From Streptomyces sp. RKND-216 (GTDB lineage: Bacteria > Actinomycetota > Actinomycetes > Streptomycetales > Streptomycetaceae), in NCBI RefSeq assembly GCF_004795255.1, contig NZ_SSBQ01000002.1, forward strand, positions 5,052,001 through 5,116,000: a DNA stretch of 64,000 nucleotides, written 5' to 3'. Position numbers and translations under genes: made by a program. Positions 62,873-64,000 of the stretch are shown here, one piece after another (the first letter of the stretch is position 1; the number at the start of each line of letters is the position of its first letter). Below the pieces are notes generated by a model that saw only the letters and a list, made by a program, of their open reading frames with translations, did not search any database and had not been told where the DNA came from.

Positions 62873-63970
62873 TCAGCCCGCCGGGGACGGGGGTACCTCC
62901 CACCCCGCGGGCCCGGGGGGCGGGTCCTGGGCGGGTGCGACGTCGCGGAGCAGGTGGGTGAACGCGGCCTCGTCGATCACCGGGGTGCCGAAGGTGCGGG
63001 CCCGGGCGACCTTTGAGGTGACGGAGTGCGGGTCGTTGCTGACCACCAGACTGGTCCGGCGGGAGACGCTGGTCGCGATGTGCAGGCCCGCCTCGATCGC
63101 ACGGTCCTCCAGCAGCTCGCGGTCGACGGAGGTGTCGCCGGAGAGCGCCACCCGCATGCCCTGCCGCAGCGGGCCGCCCGGCTCCCACCGCCCCGGGTTG
63201 GGATAGGGGCACGGCGGGCGCTTCCGCGACGGACGCCAGCCGAAGCCGTGCGGACGGGAGCGGGGCGCGGAGCCGTAGCGGTCCGCGGCGGGCTCCGGGG
63301 GCAGCTCCGTGAGCGGTACGCAGGCCAGCAGCGGCAGGCGCACGCCGTGCCGGGCGGCGCGGTGGAGGCTCGGGCGGAACGCCTCGGCCAGCACCCGGGC
63401 GTCGTCCAGCGCGTGGTGGGCCCGCTGCTGCACCACGCCGTAGTGCGCCGCGAGCGACTCCAGTTTGTGGTTGGGCAGCGGCAGCGCCAGCTCCTTGGCG
63501 AGCGCGATGGTGCACAGCCGGTGCCGGACGGGCAGGTCGTGCGCGGTACGGGCGTACTCGCGGGCGATCATGGACCAGTCGAAGACGGCGTTGTGCGCCA
63601 CCAGGACGCGGCCCTCCAGCCGTTCCGCGAGGTCCGCCGCGACCTCCTCGAACAGCGGTGCGTCGGCGAGGACTTCGGCGGTCAGCCCGTGGATCCAGGT
63701 GGGGCCGGGGTCGCGCTGCGGGTTGACCTGCGTGTACCAGTGGTCCTCCACGTCACCGCGCGAGTCCAGCCGGTAGACGGCGGCGGAGACGATCCGGTCG
63801 TCGCGGCGCAGGCCGGTGGTCTCGACGTCCACCACCGCGTACCCCTCGGGGTAGTTCGAGGGCCAGCAGGCGTCGCCGGAGGCGGCGGCGCGGTGGGCGG
63901 GAGCGGACTGAGCGGGGATGTACAGGGCCCCCGCCTCCTCGTCCGGACGTGCCGTCTGGTCTTCGAGCAT
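62873..63970 (-). CDS. DEDDh exonuclease with C-terminal BRCT domain
   Basis: A 365-residue protein. The exonuclease domain (about residues 45-205) has YAVVDVETTG (Asp-x-Glu), VLVAHNAVFDWSMIARE (Asp) and HHALDDARVLAEAF (His-x4-Asp). The C-terminal BRCT domain (about 280-350) has MRVALSGDTSVDRELLEDRA and TSLVVSNDPHSVTSKVARAR. The combination resembles DnaQ-like exonucleases of actinobacteria. I place the start at ATG 63970, 8 bases after a TATCCT -10 box (leaderless); GTG at 63976 is too close to that box. Confidence 0.92.
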   Translation of the reverse strand: MLEDQTARPDEEAGALYIPAQSAPAHRAAASGDACWPSNYPEGYAVVDVETTGLRRDDRIVSAAVYRLDSRGDVEDHWYTQVNPQRDPGPTWIHGLTAEVLADAPLFEEVAADLAERLEGRVLVAHNAVFDWSMIAREYARTAHDLPVRHRLCTIALAKELALPLPNHKLESLAAHYGVVQQRAHHALDDARVLAEAFRPSLHRAARHGVRLPLLACVPLTELPPEPAADRYGSAPRSRPHGFGWRPSRKRPPCPYPNPGRWEPGGPLRQGMRVALSGDTSVDRELLEDRAIEAGLHIATSVSRRTSLVVSNDPHSVTSKVARARTFGTPVIDEAAFTHLLRDVAPAQDPPPGPAGWEVPPSPAG

Positions 63971-63978
63971 GGTCACAG

Positions 63979-63984
63979 AGGATA
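63979..63984 (-). promoter_or_regulatory. -10 box of leaderless exonuclease promoter
   Basis: TATCCT on the minus strand, 8 bases before the ATG at 63970. No ribosome binding site precedes the gene. Confidence 0.45.
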
Positions 63985-64000
63985 CGGGCCGCGACTGACA

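Overview
This is a 64 kb stretch of chromosome-type DNA from a high-GC actinomycete, almost certainly a Streptomyces. The evidence is the very high GC content with strong third-position bias, frequent GTG starts, many 4-base ATGA/GTGA stop-start overlaps, -10 boxes placed 6-8 bases before start codons (leaderless genes), and gene neighbourhoods that I recognise from Streptomyces core chromosomes. Two Streptomyces syntenic blocks are joined here: the pentose phosphate/ctaAB/suf/dapD block and the ectoine/cobalamin/pitH2/gbn block. I saw no rRNA, tRNA, CRISPR array, insertion sequence or phage gene.

Layout. At 1-263 lies a truncated MFS transporter remnant. At 332-6978 (minus) is a pentose phosphate operon, tkt-tal-zwf-opcA-pgl. 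At 7333-11902 are haem O and haem A synthesis (ctaB, ctaA), a small hypothetical gene and a two-gene ABC exporter whose gene junction has been partly duplicated. At 12062-18829 (plus) is the complete SUF Fe-S operon sufR-B-D-Rieske-C-S-U-T, with a SufR-type operator on the sufR start codon and an iron box upstream. From 18925 to 33683 come a secreted endonuclease, an SMR pump with its TetR regulator, dapD, an EI24 membrane protein, a frameshifted Uma2 gene, a large secreted nuclease, a PhoX phosphatase behind a PHO box, a TerD protein, two AhpD-like proteins, a uronate-dehydrogenase-like enzyme and a deleted alpha/beta hydrolase.

At 33756-37194 (minus) is the ectABCD operon for ectoine and hydroxyectoine. 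A leaderless amidohydrolase and a wall-anchored-type secreted protein follow. From 40111 to 49680 (minus) runs a cobalamin operon: cobalamin riboswitch, a cysteine-rich 24-codon ORF, cobD, cobQ, a ChlID-like chelatase, cobO, cobB, a CobE/CbiG-C gene, cbiX and a CobC-like aminotransferase. Next is a phosphate transporter operon (pit plus a small membrane protein) behind a clear PHO box. The right end carries an aldolase, a hydrolase, a hypothetical gene paralogous to the one at 25905, an ABC-F ATPase preceded by a 7-codon leader, gbn, an enoyl-CoA hydratase, a five-gene Asp23/AmaP envelope-stress cluster, an odd SDR with a 7-bp minisatellite in its promoter, SURF1 and a DEDDh exonuclease with a BRCT domain.

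Themes. The genes link central redox metabolism (NADPH from zwf), respiratory cofactor assembly (haem A, SURF1, Fe-S, cobalamin) and stress or nutrient responses (ectoine, Pho regulon, iron). The least explained signals are post-transcriptional: the cysteine-rich ORF coupled to cobD under the riboswitch, the MAYLLVH leader before the ABC-F gene, a 52-bp perfect palindrome inside the cobalamin operon, and intercistronic hairpins in suf and ect. The pair of uncharacterised paralogous proteins is the main novel protein family.
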